Source: an uncultured Chthonomonas sp. (lineage in GTDB: Bacteria > Armatimonadota > Chthonomonadetes > Chthonomonadales > CAJBBX01). From it: a stretch of DNA of 64,000 nt. This document shows positions 26,352 through 35,459 of this stretch, one piece after another. Position numbers and translations under genes: made by a program. Position 1 is the first letter of the stretch. Every line of letters begins with the position of its first letter. The notes beneath the pieces were generated by a model. The model worked only from the letters and a program-made list of their open reading frames with translations, did no database searches and was not told the origin of the DNA. The stretch covers positions 1 through 64,000 of the forward strand of contig CAISJD010000011.1 of NCBI GenBank assembly GCA_903885605.1, read 5' to 3'.

Positions 26352-28703
26352 ATGGCACTCGGGATCCTGGCTGCACTCTCCGTACTGCTGCTCCCGGCCG
26401 CGGAGGCCGACTTCGTGCTGGTGAAGGAGGGCAAGCCCACCGCGTCGATCGTTGTGGACGCCGCCTGCCTGGCGACGGCGCCCGGACCCGAGGCCGCCAA
26501 GCGGCGCGCTGCGGCCCTGGACCTGCAGGACGTGATCCGGAGGATGTCGGGCGCCCTGTTGCCCATCGCATCGGCCGATGCGGCTCCTGCGGGCCGCCTC
26601 ATCCTGGTCGGGCCGAGCGCGGCCGCCGAACGAGCCGGTGTCGCGATCCCGTCGGGCCTGACGCCAGATCGGAAGGAGGAGGGGTTTGTCCTCCATTGCA
26701 CGGCGGACAGGCTGCTGCTGGCCGGCAACGACGCGGGGCCCTACCACGGCACCGAGTACGCCGTCTACAGCCTGCTCCACCGCCTCGGCGCCCGCTGGTT
26801 CATGCCCGGTCCGTATGGGGAGTACCTGCCCTCGACGCCCGACCTGAGCCTGCCGCCGGTGAGTGATCGCCAGACGCCCTCGTTCCGCCTCCGCAACTGG
26901 TGGCTGCACACCAACGCTGAGATGGCCGTGCAGGAACGGATCTGGAAGCTGCGCAACGGCATGAGCCCCGAGACGCCCATCGCGATCCCCGGCGATTCGT
27001 CCGTCCGTGGCGTGGTCGCCGACGCTGCGCTGGCCGCAACGAAGCCCGAGCTCTTCGCCAAGAACGCCGACGGTACGCCCAACCTGTCGCTGCCCAACCT
27101 GACCGGCGCCGAGGCCCGTCAGTTGGCGGCCGACAAGATCAAGGCCATCTTCCGGGCGGACCCCAACGTGGCCTCGCACGGGATCGCGCCGGACGACGGG
27201 CTGCCGCGCGACTTCGGCGCCGAGACCCGCAAGCTGAACCAGAACTTCGTGCAACTGGGCGGCCGCGAGGGCGAGCCCGCCGAGGTGAGCACCAGCGAGG
27301 AGTGGTTCTCCTTCGTCAACGCCGTCACCCGCGAGGTGAACAAGGAGTTCCCGGACCGGATCGTCGTGACGAACGGCTACGCCAACCGAGACCTGCCGCC
27401 CTTCGGCGTGGCCATCGACCCGCACATCAGCGTGATGTATGCCGCCATCTGGTCGGATACGCTCCACGCCTACGACGACGCGAAGAGCTGGCAAGCCGTG
27501 CGGCAGGGCCAGAACCTGCGCCGCTGGGCGGGAATGTGCGACAAGGTGTGGGTCTACGGTTACGACTACACGATGCTCACCACCGGGCTCACGCCCGTGC
27601 CGGTGACGCGCAAGCTGGCGCGCGACCTGCCGCTGATGCAGAAGTGGGGGGTCATCGGCTTCCACAGCGAGTCGCGCAACGTCTGGATGGAGAGCGGCAT
27701 ACTCACCCGCTACCTGCGCGCCCGCCTGCAGTGGAACACGGCCCTTGACGTCAAGGGCGCCGCCCAGGACTTCCACAGCCGCTGGTACGGCGCTGCCGCC
27801 GCGCCCGCCGCGGCGTTCTGGGATGCCATCGAGCAGGTGATCGAGGGCACGCACATGCTGGGGCACGAGGACCGCGTGTTGCCGTATGTGTACACCCCTG
27901 AACTGATCGCGGCCCTCGACGGGCATGTGACCGAGGCCGAGCGTCTCGCCGCCGACGATCGATCTAAGGTCCACGTGCGGGCCGATCGCCTCATCCTCGA
28001 CCATCTGAAGGCATACATGGCCATGAACCAGGCCGAGTTCGACGGCAAGTTTCTCGAAGCCGCCCGCCAGGCCGACGCCATGATGGCCTGCCGCAAGCAG
28101 CTCAATGCCATCAACCCGCTCTACTGCCTCGCCGACGAGCAGCGGTACGACTCCGGCGTCTGGTACTGGGGCGCCCTGGACCGCGCCGCCTACTACCGCA
28201 AGCTGGCCGACCAGACGGAAGGGCGCACCGGGGATCTGGTGGCGCTTCTGCCCGAGAGGACGGCGTTTCGAACCGATCCCACAGACACGGGCCGCTTCTC
28301 CGGCTGGTATGAGCCCTCCCTCAACGCGGCGGCATGGCCCACGGTGGCAACCACCAAGCCCTTCTACGCCCAGGGCTTCATGTCGGGTGACGGCTATCCC
28401 TACACGGGCGCCGCCTGGTACCGGTTCACTGCTGACGTGCCCGCCTGGGCCAAAGGGCGGAAGGTGCGCCTCTTCGCGCCGGCCGTCGAGACCGAGGCGT
28501 GGGCCTGGGTGAACGGCCGCTACGTCGGACACAGGGCCTACCGCGAGGCCTACGAGCGGCCCAACGAGCTTTCGTTGGATATCTCGGATGCCCTGAAGCC
28601 CGGCGCGCGCAACGAGGTGGCCATCCGCGTCCATACGAGCCTGAACCCCGCCGCGGCGGGAGGCGGGCTTGTTTCGCGTGTGATGCTGATCGCGGACAAG
28701 TAG
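26352..28703 (+). CDS. Secreted DUF4838 glycoside hydrolase-like protein
   Basis: A 783-residue exported protein. Signal peptide: MALGILAALSVLLLPAAEA. An N-terminal alpha-glucuronidase-like domain (KRRAAALDLQDVIRRMSGALLPI) is followed by the typical GTEYAVYSLLHRLGARWFMPG, the DUF4838 barrel (HGIAPDDGLPRDFG, FVNAVTREVNKEFPDRIVVTNGYAN, GVIGFHSESRNVWMESGILTRYL) and a C-terminal jelly-roll (WYRFTADVPAWAKGRKVRLFAP, EAWAWVNGRYVGHR). The catalytic residues are not defined by me. ATG 26352 follows GGGGGA and gives a clean signal peptide; the track start at 26043 is antisense to the divergent gene. Together they suggest secreted glycan breakdown. Confidence 0.87.
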   Translation: MALGILAALSVLLLPAAEADFVLVKEGKPTASIVVDAACLATAPGPEAAKRRAAALDLQDVIRRMSGALLPIASADAAPAGRLILVGPSAAAERAGVAIPSGLTPDRKEEGFVLHCTADRLLLAGNDAGPYHGTEYAVYSLLHRLGARWFMPGPYGEYLPSTPDLSLPPVSDRQTPSFRLRNWWLHTNAEMAVQERIWKLRNGMSPETPIAIPGDSSVRGVVADAALAATKPELFAKNADGTPNLSLPNLTGAEARQLAADKIKAIFRADPNVASHGIAPDDGLPRDFGAETRKLNQNFVQLGGREGEPAEVSTSEEWFSFVNAVTREVNKEFPDRIVVTNGYANRDLPPFGVAIDPHISVMYAAIWSDTLHAYDDAKSWQAVRQGQNLRRWAGMCDKVWVYGYDYTMLTTGLTPVPVTRKLARDLPLMQKWGVIGFHSESRNVWMESGILTRYLRARLQWNTALDVKGAAQDFHSRWYGAAAAPAAAFWDAIEQVIEGTHMLGHEDRVLPYVYTPELIAALDGHVTEAERLAADDRSKVHVRADRLILDHLKAYMAMNQAEFDGKFLEAARQADAMMACRKQLNAINPLYCLADEQRYDSGVWYWGALDRAAYYRKLADQTEGRTGDLVALLPERTAFRTDPTDTGRFSGWYEPSLNAAAWPTVATTKPFYAQGFMSGDGYPYTGAAWYRFTADVPAWAKGRKVRLFAPAVETEAWAWVNGRYVGHRAYREAYERPNELSLDISDALKPGARNEVAIRVHTSLNPAAAGGGLVSRVMLIADK

Positions 28704-28775
28704 GCCGGCTTGCCCAACGCGCCGCGCCGGCGTGCAATGCGTGTGACGCTGGACGCTGCATGAGGGGGATCCGGC

Positions 28776-29191
28776 ATGGCGCGCGATCAGGTCCGGAAGG
28801 AGCCGCTGCACGAGTATCTACCGGAGTTCGTAGGGCTGTTCCTGCCGCGCATCGCTGAGCAGATCGACTTTTAGCGCCTGCAGTTCCTGGAGAAGGAGGT
28901 CTTCACCGACCTGCGGCTCACCGAAGCGCAGGAGGCCAGGCTGGAAAGGCTGATCCGGGAGACGGGCGCGGAGGAGGTGGCGAAAATGGTGAACGTATAC
29001 GAAGAGAAGGGCATGCAGCGTGGACTGCTTCAGGCGACTGAGCTTGGGCTCGAACTGCGGTTCGGCTCTGCGGCTCTGAGCCAGATGGATGCCATCCGCA
29101 CCGTGAGTAGCGTGGACGTGCTGGGGGCGTGAAGGACTCCCAGAAGGTGGTGCAGTCGCCCGAGGAGCTCCGCTCGTACTACACGGAATAG
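28776..29191 (+). pseudogene. Decayed Rpn-family (PD-(D/E)XK, DUF4351) nuclease/transposase-like gene
   Basis: Translation from ATG 28776 gives PLHEYLPEFVGLFLPRIAEQIDF, then TAG at 28872-28874, then in the same frame RLQFLEKEVFTDL, the normal start of this family. The central nuclease core is missing: the frame jumps to NVYEEKGMQRGLLQATELGLELRFGSAAL, the family's C-terminal tail. A TGA at 29130 and a shift to another frame finish the family end (SPEELRSYYTE). Thus there is an in-frame stop, an internal deletion and a frameshift. The family comprises recombination-promoting nucleases, often multi-copy. This and a terminator hairpin explain the 578-base gap. Confidence 0.8.
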
Positions 29192-29220
29192 CCGGGCCAG
29201 GCACATGCCGCCATGTGATC

Positions 29221-29256
29221 GAAGGCCCGGCAGGGATCGCTCCCGGCCGGGCCTTC
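29221..29256. terminator. Terminator hairpin
   Basis: Perfect 11-bp stem GAAGGCCCGGC / GCCGGGCCTTC between the decayed gene and the convergent Gfo/Idh gene; it probably closes the minus-strand operon. Confidence 0.65.
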
Positions 29257-29281
29257 GTCGTGTACCTGCCGCTCGGATCGC

Positions 29282-30403
29282 CTACCCGATGGTCATCGGG
29301 TCGCCGTGGATCGGCGGCAGCGGGTGTGGGCGGACCATGATGCCGCCCTGCTCGTAGCTCTCCATGACCGCCCAGGTGTACTCGAGCGCGGCCAGGGCGT
29401 CGCGGCCGGAGGCGCGGACGTTCTCGAAGTAGACCTGATTCTCCACATCCTCCAGGAAGGCGTGGATGCGGCGGGGGAAGGTCTCGCCGAAGTCCGTGAT
29501 CCCGGTGTTCATCGTCTCGGGCTCGTTGGAGCCGCCGCCGGGCTTGTCGGCGGAGCCGGCCGCCTCGCTGCCGGGCGCGGGCCAGAACGTGATCTTCTCG
29601 ATGCAGTTCTCGATGCAGAAGGTGCCCCTGGTGCCGGCCACCTCGATGCTCCACCAGCCGCCCAGGCCGTAGGTGGCGTCGCCGCGCTGGCTGAGCAGAA
29701 CGCCGACGCAGTCGTTGGCGAACTTCACGTTGACGCTCACCGAGGAGAGCATGACATCGCTGGCGCTGCGGCGGCAGCCGGGCCGGTTGGCGAAGGCCTG
29801 GACGTGCGTGACGTCGCCGCAGAAGTAGCGCATCACGCTGAACGGGTGCGACAGGAAGGCCTTGAGGTGGGCATACGGGAAGCCCCACCAGCGGGAGTCC
29901 TTCATCGGCGCATAGGTGGGCTCGCCGGCGGAGAAGCCCATCTTGTGCAGGCAGTAGACCATCTCGCCGATGCGGCCATCCTTGATGTACTGCATGGCCT
30001 TCTCGGCGGGCGGCGTGAAGTAGTGGTTCAGGTTGCAGCCCAGCCGGACGCCCTTCTCGGCGGCCTTGGCGACCAGCTGCCGGGCCTCGCCCACGTCGTT
30101 GCAGAGCGGCTTCTCGACCAGCACGTTCTTGCCGGCCTCGACGGCCTCCATGGCCGGCTCGAAGTGCCAACTGCCGTTCTCGTAGCCGCCGGTGGTCACG
30201 TCGACCATGTCCAGGTCTTCGTTGCGCAGCATGTCCGTCAGGCTGTAGTAGGCTCGGACGCCCATCTTCTCGGCCGCTTCATCGGCGCGGGCCTTAACGA
30301 CGTCGCAGACCGCCACGAAGTCGCTCAGGGGGTCGGCCTTGTGCGCGTTGGCGTGGCCCATGCCGATGCCGCGCATGCCCACGATCCCTACCTTGACTGC
30401 CAT
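29282..30403 (-). CDS. Gfo/Idh/MocA family oxidoreductase (cytoplasmic)
   Basis: A 373-residue NAD(P)-binding oxidoreductase. Rossmann start VKVGIVGMRGIGMGHANAH, the conserved EKPLCNDVGEARQLV with its Lys, then NLNHYFTPPAEKAMQYIKDGRIGEMV and the C-terminal alpha/beta domain. No signal peptide, in contrast to the Tat-exported relative at 22.6 kb. Last gene of the minus-strand operon, 27 bases after the sulfatase-like gene. A role in oxidising the sugar or inositol-like compound imported by the operon is inferred from context. Confidence 0.9.
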   Translation of the reverse strand: MAVKVGIVGMRGIGMGHANAHKADPLSDFVAVCDVVKARADEAAEKMGVRAYYSLTDMLRNEDLDMVDVTTGGYENGSWHFEPAMEAVEAGKNVLVEKPLCNDVGEARQLVAKAAEKGVRLGCNLNHYFTPPAEKAMQYIKDGRIGEMVYCLHKMGFSAGEPTYAPMKDSRWWGFPYAHLKAFLSHPFSVMRYFCGDVTHVQAFANRPGCRRSASDVMLSSVSVNVKFANDCVGVLLSQRGDATYGLGGWWSIEVAGTRGTFCIENCIEKITFWPAPGSEAAGSADKPGGGSNEPETMNTGITDFGETFPRRIHAFLEDVENQVYFENVRASGRDALAALEYTWAVMESYEQGGIMVRPHPLPPIHGDPMTIG

Positions 30404-30430
30404 CTGTCTTGGTCCTTTCCTAGCCGGCCG

Positions 30431-31837
30431 CTACTTGCGGGCCTCGGCCTGCAGCCGGGCGGCCTGGCCCGGGTCGCCGATATGCAGCGTGTCGTACGCC
30501 TGCTGCGATGACGTGAACGGCCCAACGCCCTCGTACCCGTGCCAGTCGCCCTGGGTGAGCATGGGGTTGGCGGCGCCGGTCTCGGCCTCGCGCCTGGCGA
30601 TCCACGCCTCCATGCGGCCCTTCAGGCAGGCCACCACGTCGGGGTAGGTCTCGGCGAGGTTGTTGTACTCCTCGGGATCCTGTACGAGGTTGTAGAGCTC
30701 CACCGGCGGCTTGAAGTGGAAGTCCGGCTCCAGCGCGACCATGAGCTTCCACTCGGGGGTCCGCCAGCCGTGCTTCCGCATCCAGGTGCACTCGGTGATG
30801 TAGATCTCGGTCTCGTGGGAGGCCGCCTCGCCGCGTACCATGTCCATGAGGCTCTTGCCGTCGAACTCATGGCCCGGCGTCTCGATCCCCGTGAGCTCGA
30901 GCAGCGTGGGGACGAGGTCCTTGTGCTGGTTGTAGCCGGTGATCCGCTTGCCCGCGGGCACCTTGCCGGGGTACTTGATAATCAGCGGCACGTGCAGCGT
31001 GCAGTCGTACATGCCATGGTGATCGAACCAGCAGTCGTGGTCGTAGAGCGTCTCGCCGTGGTCCGAGGTGATGACGACGATGGTCTCATCCTCGATGCCC
31101 AGCTTCTCAAGGCTGGTGAAGATCGCCTGGATGGCGGAGTCCATGTAGGCTACCGCGCCGTCGTATTGGGCGACGACGTAGTCCTTGTCCGAGCAGCCCA
31201 CGGGGAGCCACGCCGCGAAGTAGTCGCAAAAGGGCTTGAAGGTCATCACCGGCTCCATGGACTGGTTGGCCGGATCGCACTCGTCGCCGTGGTAGAAGAT
31301 GCGCTCGAAGGGCGCCGGCGGCAGGTACGGGGTATGCGGGTCCATGTGGCGGAGGAAGAGCAGGAAGGGCTGGTCCTGCTCGGCCAGGCGCTTCAGCTCG
31401 GGGATCGCCACGGCGTTCAGGTTCTCGGCCTTCGGGCTCTTGCCGTCCTTCTCGGCGCCCCAGCCGGAGAAGTCCAGGTAGGTGTCGAAGCCGCGGGAGG
31501 CCGGGTTGCCGGTGAAGCCGACGCAGGTGGTGGTGTAGCCGTTCTCGCGCAGGATCTCGGCGAGCGTCTTCACTCCGTCGCGGAGGCCGCCTCGGTGGCG
31601 GAGGGCCACGACGGAGGTGCCGAAGCAGTCCATGCCGGTCAGCATGTTGGAGTAGCCGCTGGTGGTCGGTATGTGGGCGCTGATGGCGTGCTCGAACAGG
31701 GTGGCTTCGGCCGCGAGCTTGTCCATGTGCGGCGTGGTGTTCAGCGGATAGCCATAGCAGCTCATGTGGTCGGCCCGGAGGGAGTCGATCCCCAGGAGTA
31801 GGATGTTGGGCTTGCGCCCGGTGCAGCAGGTGCTCAT
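30431..31837 (-). CDS. Sulfatase-like hydrolase (alkaline phosphatase superfamily) with Thr at the nucleophile position
   Basis: A 468-residue enzyme with the sulfatase fold: metal-ligand region NILLLGIDSLRADHMSCYGY (Asp18), later VITSDHGETLYDH and the family end YNLVQDPEEYNNLAE. The formylglycine motif C/S-x-P-S-R-x-x-x-x-T-G is replaced: the aligned stretch is TTSGYSNMLTG (Thr58). Thr nucleophiles occur in phosphodiesterase and phosphatase branches of the superfamily, so this is probably not a classical sulfatase. No signal peptide is seen; the protein starts MSTCCTGRKPN. It sits between the toroid-like and Gfo/Idh genes of the operon. The substrate is unknown. Confidence 0.85.
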   Translation of the reverse strand: MSTCCTGRKPNILLLGIDSLRADHMSCYGYPLNTTPHMDKLAAEATLFEHAISAHIPTTSGYSNMLTGMDCFGTSVVALRHRGGLRDGVKTLAEILRENGYTTTCVGFTGNPASRGFDTYLDFSGWGAEKDGKSPKAENLNAVAIPELKRLAEQDQPFLLFLRHMDPHTPYLPPAPFERIFYHGDECDPANQSMEPVMTFKPFCDYFAAWLPVGCSDKDYVVAQYDGAVAYMDSAIQAIFTSLEKLGIEDETIVVITSDHGETLYDHDCWFDHHGMYDCTLHVPLIIKYPGKVPAGKRITGYNQHKDLVPTLLELTGIETPGHEFDGKSLMDMVRGEAASHETEIYITECTWMRKHGWRTPEWKLMVALEPDFHFKPPVELYNLVQDPEEYNNLAETYPDVVACLKGRMEAWIARREAETGAANPMLTQGDWHGYEGVGPFTSSQQAYDTLHIGDPGQAARLQAEARK

Positions 31838-31930
31838 TGTACGCGTGTCCTCAAGGAAAGTGTGGTGCTTCTGGGCGTTGTTTGACAGCGGGCAGGCGTT
31901 TTCCTGCCCTGTGGCCGCACAATCGGCGGT

Positions 31931-33199
31931 TCAGGTCAATCGGCGTGCGGCGCGCACCGCCACGAGCTGGGCGGGAAGGCAATAGGGTGCGGCGGGCGCC
32001 CCCGCGGGCAGCGTGACCTGCTCGTAGGCGGTCATGTGGCCCTCGGCCTGGTGGTAGAGGATGTGGCCCCAGAGGCAGTAGCGGACCTCGCTCCTGAGCT
32101 TGAGGCGCCACATCCCGTCGAGCAGGTCCGCCATGGGCCAATCGTCGGCGCGGTCGAGGAAACGGGTCATGCCGAGCCACTGGCCGCCGCCCGCCAGCCG
32201 CGCCGCCACGATGCGGTGGGAGAGGTCCTCCGTCAGGGCGTCGCTGGCCAGCAACTCCGGCCAGTAGCGGTAGTTGGTGTAGGATCCGAGTTCTGTGTCG
32301 GTGACGCGCTCCTTCGGCGCCTCCATGCCGAGGCCTGCGGGCTCCTCTGCGAAGGGCGCCAGCCACCAGGGCGTGCGGGTTGCGCCCCATGTCTCGCGGA
32401 CGGCTCCGTTCAGCGTGAGGCGCAGGCGGAGGGCCGTGCGGGCCGAATCTACCGCATCGCCCGCGAGCCCCAGCTTCTTCTCCGCCAGCCATGCCCAGTC
32501 GCGCAGGCCACGGGAGATCCATGCGGCGTTGTGGAAATAGCGCGCGGGCAGGTGGGCCATGTCGGCTTCGGGCACGCCGGATGGAAGCTCGGGCATGGGC
32601 GCGGGACCGACCACGTCGGCCAGCATCCGCGCGATCCGAAGGAAGGGCGTGCAGTGGAGGCGGACCCACGCCCTCGCGCCGCCCCGTTCGGCCACTCGGC
32701 GGAGCGTGGTCAGGAGCTGGCCGTACTCGCTGAGCGAGGGCGCGTAGTAGTCGACCGTGCCGTCCTGCCGCACGAACCGCCGGGTCCACGCCTCCAGCAG
32801 TTGCTGGGCGCGTTCGGTGAACCCCCAGGCCGTCAGCGCATCGACGGCGGCGATGATGGTGGGCGGGAAGCCGTCGTGCTCCTCGGCGGCGTAGGCGTCG
32901 GCGCCGTACTTGGGCTGGTCGCCCTGGAACGTCAGGTCGATGTGCGCCAGGCCGATGCGAACGGCCTTCTCCATCAGCGGGTGCTCGAACCGAGCGCCTT
33001 CGGGCAGCGCCAGCGCGTCGGCCAGCCGCTTCACACGGCGCGGGTCGAAGGCGGGCTCGCCCTGCAGCGCAGGAGCGCAGCGGCGCATGCGGAGGGCTGT
33101 GCGCTTGCCCGCGGTCAGCAGGTCTGGCCGGTAGGGGTCCTCCAGCGTCTCGAATGGGCCGGGCATGGGCTCCAGAGCCGGCGTCGCCGGATCAGTCAT
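31931..33199 (-). CDS. Hypothetical protein, probable alpha/alpha-toroid (six-hairpin) fold
   Basis: I do not recognise a named family. The 422-residue protein is all-helical with repeating Trp/Tyr-rich helix pairs (GFPPTIIAAVDALTAWGF, FHNAAWISRGLRDWAWLAEKK, WPMADLLDGMWRLKLRSEVRYCLWGHILYHQAEGH), a pattern common in six-hairpin glycosidases and lyases. No signal peptide. It overlaps the UroD-like stop by 8 bases, so it is translationally coupled. A polysaccharide- or oligosaccharide-degrading role is inferred only from fold impression and operon. Confidence 0.7.
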   Translation of the reverse strand: MTDPATPALEPMPGPFETLEDPYRPDLLTAGKRTALRMRRCAPALQGEPAFDPRRVKRLADALALPEGARFEHPLMEKAVRIGLAHIDLTFQGDQPKYGADAYAAEEHDGFPPTIIAAVDALTAWGFTERAQQLLEAWTRRFVRQDGTVDYYAPSLSEYGQLLTTLRRVAERGGARAWVRLHCTPFLRIARMLADVVGPAPMPELPSGVPEADMAHLPARYFHNAAWISRGLRDWAWLAEKKLGLAGDAVDSARTALRLRLTLNGAVRETWGATRTPWWLAPFAEEPAGLGMEAPKERVTDTELGSYTNYRYWPELLASDALTEDLSHRIVAARLAGGGQWLGMTRFLDRADDWPMADLLDGMWRLKLRSEVRYCLWGHILYHQAEGHMTAYEQVTLPAGAPAAPYCLPAQLVAVRAARRLT

Positions 33200-34244
33200 G
33201 GAACACCCGGCTGGCCTTCACGTGCTCGATGAACCGATCCATCATGCTGTCGGGGATGTTGGACGGCATATGGTTGCCCACGGCAAGGATGACCCCGGCG
33301 CACTGCCGCGCGATGCGCAGTGTCTCGTCGATGGTCTCGCGCACCGTCTCCCACGTGCCGAATGAGAGGTCGCGGCAGTCCACGCAGCTCCCGACCAGCG
33401 CCTTGCTCTTGCCCACGCGCTCTGCCATGGCGCCGAACCGGTTGCAGGGCTCGAAGATGAAGCCGTCAGCGCCGGCCTCGGAGAGGTCCTCCACGAACAT
33501 CTCGAACAGCCCGTCGGAGCAGAAGAGGACCTTCTTCCCGGCGGCGTGGAGGGGCTTCCACAGCTCGGCGTAGCGGGGAATGATGATGTCGCGGTAGATT
33601 GAGGGGTTCATGAAGGCGCCGGCGCTCCAGACGAAGTCGTCGTGCTGGATGATGACCTCCACGCTGGTCTGCGCCCAGGCCTTCATATGGTGCAGCGTGA
33701 AGAGGAAGAAGCGGTCCCAGACCGCCTCCATGCGCTTGCGGTTGGCGGCCGCCTCCAGCAGCATGTCCCATCCGAAGGCCTGGATGCCGCCGGAGACGAT
33801 GGTCTTGTAGTAGCCGCCCGTCACAAGCTGGTTGGGCCGCGACTGGAGCGCCGCCGTGACGCCGCGCTGGTAGGCCGCCACCTGCTCGTCGAAGTCCGGC
33901 AGCCCGTACTCGGCTACAGGGTCGAAGGCCCAGACCTCTTCCGGCGAGGTGAAGGGGCAGGTAGCGGGCTGGTGCAGGTCGCTGCCGTCACCGGCGTAGG
34001 CCGCGTGGCCCATGTCGGTGCAGCGGCCGCGGGCGCCCCAGTTGCCGTGGAGGCCGTCGTCGGTGCTCCAGCAGAGGTCGATGCCCCAGTCGTCGTAGAG
34101 TGCGCGCCAGAGGCCGGGGTCGTCCTGCGCCAGACCCAGCCGGGCGGCGGCGTACTCGGGATGGTACTCCAGGCTGTACTCGGTGTGGCCCACCTGGCCG
34201 GTGGGTCTCAGATTGATGATATCAAGGGCCAGTTGGCGGCTCAT
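33192..34244 (-). CDS. Uroporphyrinogen decarboxylase-superfamily protein (second paralogue)
   Basis: A 350-residue UroD/MtaA-like protein. Characteristic parts are DWGIDLCWSTDDGL, VIIQHDDFVWSAGAFMNPSIYRDIIIPRYAELWKPLHAAGKKVLFCSDGLFEMF and GADGFIFEPCNRFGAM, corresponding to the C-terminal barrel half of the family. Its similarity to the 11.8-kb copy is modest. Position inside an import/catabolism operon argues against haem synthesis and for a demethylation or other sugar-derivative role; this is inference. It is 15 bases from the GNAT gene. Confidence 0.8.
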   Translation of the reverse strand: MSRQLALDIINLRPTGQVGHTEYSLEYHPEYAAARLGLAQDDPGLWRALYDDWGIDLCWSTDDGLHGNWGARGRCTDMGHAAYAGDGSDLHQPATCPFTSPEEVWAFDPVAEYGLPDFDEQVAAYQRGVTAALQSRPNQLVTGGYYKTIVSGGIQAFGWDMLLEAAANRKRMEAVWDRFFLFTLHHMKAWAQTSVEVIIQHDDFVWSAGAFMNPSIYRDIIIPRYAELWKPLHAAGKKVLFCSDGLFEMFVEDLSEAGADGFIFEPCNRFGAMAERVGKSKALVGSCVDCRDLSFGTWETVRETIDETLRIARQCAGVILAVGNHMPSNIPDSMMDRFIEHVKASRVFHD

Positions 34245-34259
34245 GGCGTCCTCCGGGGT

Positions 34260-35426
34260 CTAGAAGGAATCATTGGTCCACATGGGCGGGCCCGCGAAGA
34301 AGCGCTCCATGGCAGCGCACTGCGCTTCGTCGTGGACGGTGATGAGGCCGGCCCGGCGCAGCTGGCCCGTCGTCGGGGCGCCGTAGAGGCACTGCGAAAG
34401 CTCGCCGATTTCGATCTCGATGCCCGGATCTGTCGTGGTCGGCGCCACCGAGGCCTCGCCTGAGGCTGCCGTCACAGTCCACGTCCCATCGTTCCACGGC
34501 GCGCTTGGGTCGGCCACGCGCACGATGAAGGAGGCCTCGACGCCGCGTGAGGCGCCCCAGGCCCGGAGCGCGGCGGGAACATCGACGATGCGGCCCTGCG
34601 TCACCGGCGCCGTTCGGGTCTCAAGGTCCCAGTGGCAGAGGTGGCAACGGAGGTCGTCGTCGGCGGGGGCTTCCCACTCGAACCGCGAGACCTGCATGTC
34701 GTGGCGGCGCAGCAGGCCGAGGAGTGCGCGCTTGGCCGCCGGCGTCCGGCAGATTAACTCGCGGAGGTGCGTGCTGTCTCGGCTCCCGCCGCGGTAGGTG
34801 AGGTAGCCCTCCAGCGTCCCATCCGCGGGATAGAGGTAGGTATAGGTGAACTCCTTCTCCGCGTGGCCGAGCATCTGCTTCCACTGCGCCTCGTCGCGGG
34901 CGATGAGGCCCCGGTAGCCTGCGGCGAACCGGCCGTAGAGCTCCTGGACAGCGGCGTGGTCGGCCTCCTCGGCGGCGCGCACGTGGCGGGTCTCGGGGCA
35001 GTTCTGCATCGCGGAGGTGGGAACGCCGTAGCGGCGCTTCTCGCCCACCCACGCCCAGCCCAGGCGCCGGTAGTAGGCCCAGCTGAAGGGGAAGAGCGTG
35101 GAGATCGTCTGGCCCTCGTCGCGCATACCCTCCAGGGCCCTGCGCATGCACATGCCCGCGTAGCCCTTGCCGCGCGCCGTGGGGTGGCAGGCCACGCCGG
35201 CGATGCCTCCCATCTTCATCACGAGGTCGCCGCCCATGTGGCACTCGTAGGGCGCGATGGCCGCCTGCGCCTTCAGCGTGGCTCCCTCGAAGACCCCGTA
35301 GCCGTTCATGGCCTGGGTGGAAGGGTCGCGGATCCACCCGTCGTCCCTGCCTCCGCGCATGAAGGCCTGGGAGATGAGGCCGAAGACCTGGCCCAGGTCG
35401 TCCTCAGTGATGCGGCGAAGCTCCAT
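34260..35426 (-). CDS. Eis-like GNAT N-acetyltransferase
   Basis: A 388-residue protein with the two-GNAT plus sterol-carrier-like layout of the Eis family. N-terminal GNAT motif: GGIAGVACHPTARGKGYAGMCMRRALEGM (acetyl-CoA pyrophosphate loop ARGKGY), then TISTLFPFSWAYYRRLGWAWVG. The second GNAT-like and C-terminal parts (residues about 190-385) are divergent. Eis acetylates aminoglycosides and amines in mycobacteria, but other members have unknown substrates. It sits in the operon between UroD-like and permease genes, so it may acetylate a catabolic intermediate. Confidence 0.85.
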   Translation of the reverse strand: MELRRITEDDLGQVFGLISQAFMRGGRDDGWIRDPSTQAMNGYGVFEGATLKAQAAIAPYECHMGGDLVMKMGGIAGVACHPTARGKGYAGMCMRRALEGMRDEGQTISTLFPFSWAYYRRLGWAWVGEKRRYGVPTSAMQNCPETRHVRAAEEADHAAVQELYGRFAAGYRGLIARDEAQWKQMLGHAEKEFTYTYLYPADGTLEGYLTYRGGSRDSTHLRELICRTPAAKRALLGLLRRHDMQVSRFEWEAPADDDLRCHLCHWDLETRTAPVTQGRIVDVPAALRAWGASRGVEASFIVRVADPSAPWNDGTWTVTAASGEASVAPTTTDPGIEIEIGELSQCLYGAPTTGQLRRAGLITVHDEAQCAAMERFFAGPPMWTNDSF

Positions 35427-35459
35427 CGGTGCGTTTCCTCTGTGATCGGCGCGGTGTCG

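Noticed and set aside
25161-28811. 1216-residue minus-strand ORF opposite the DUF4838 gene
   Set aside because: It is antisense to clear coding regions, low in recognisable motifs and rich in His, Arg and Gly runs typical of high-GC shadow frames.
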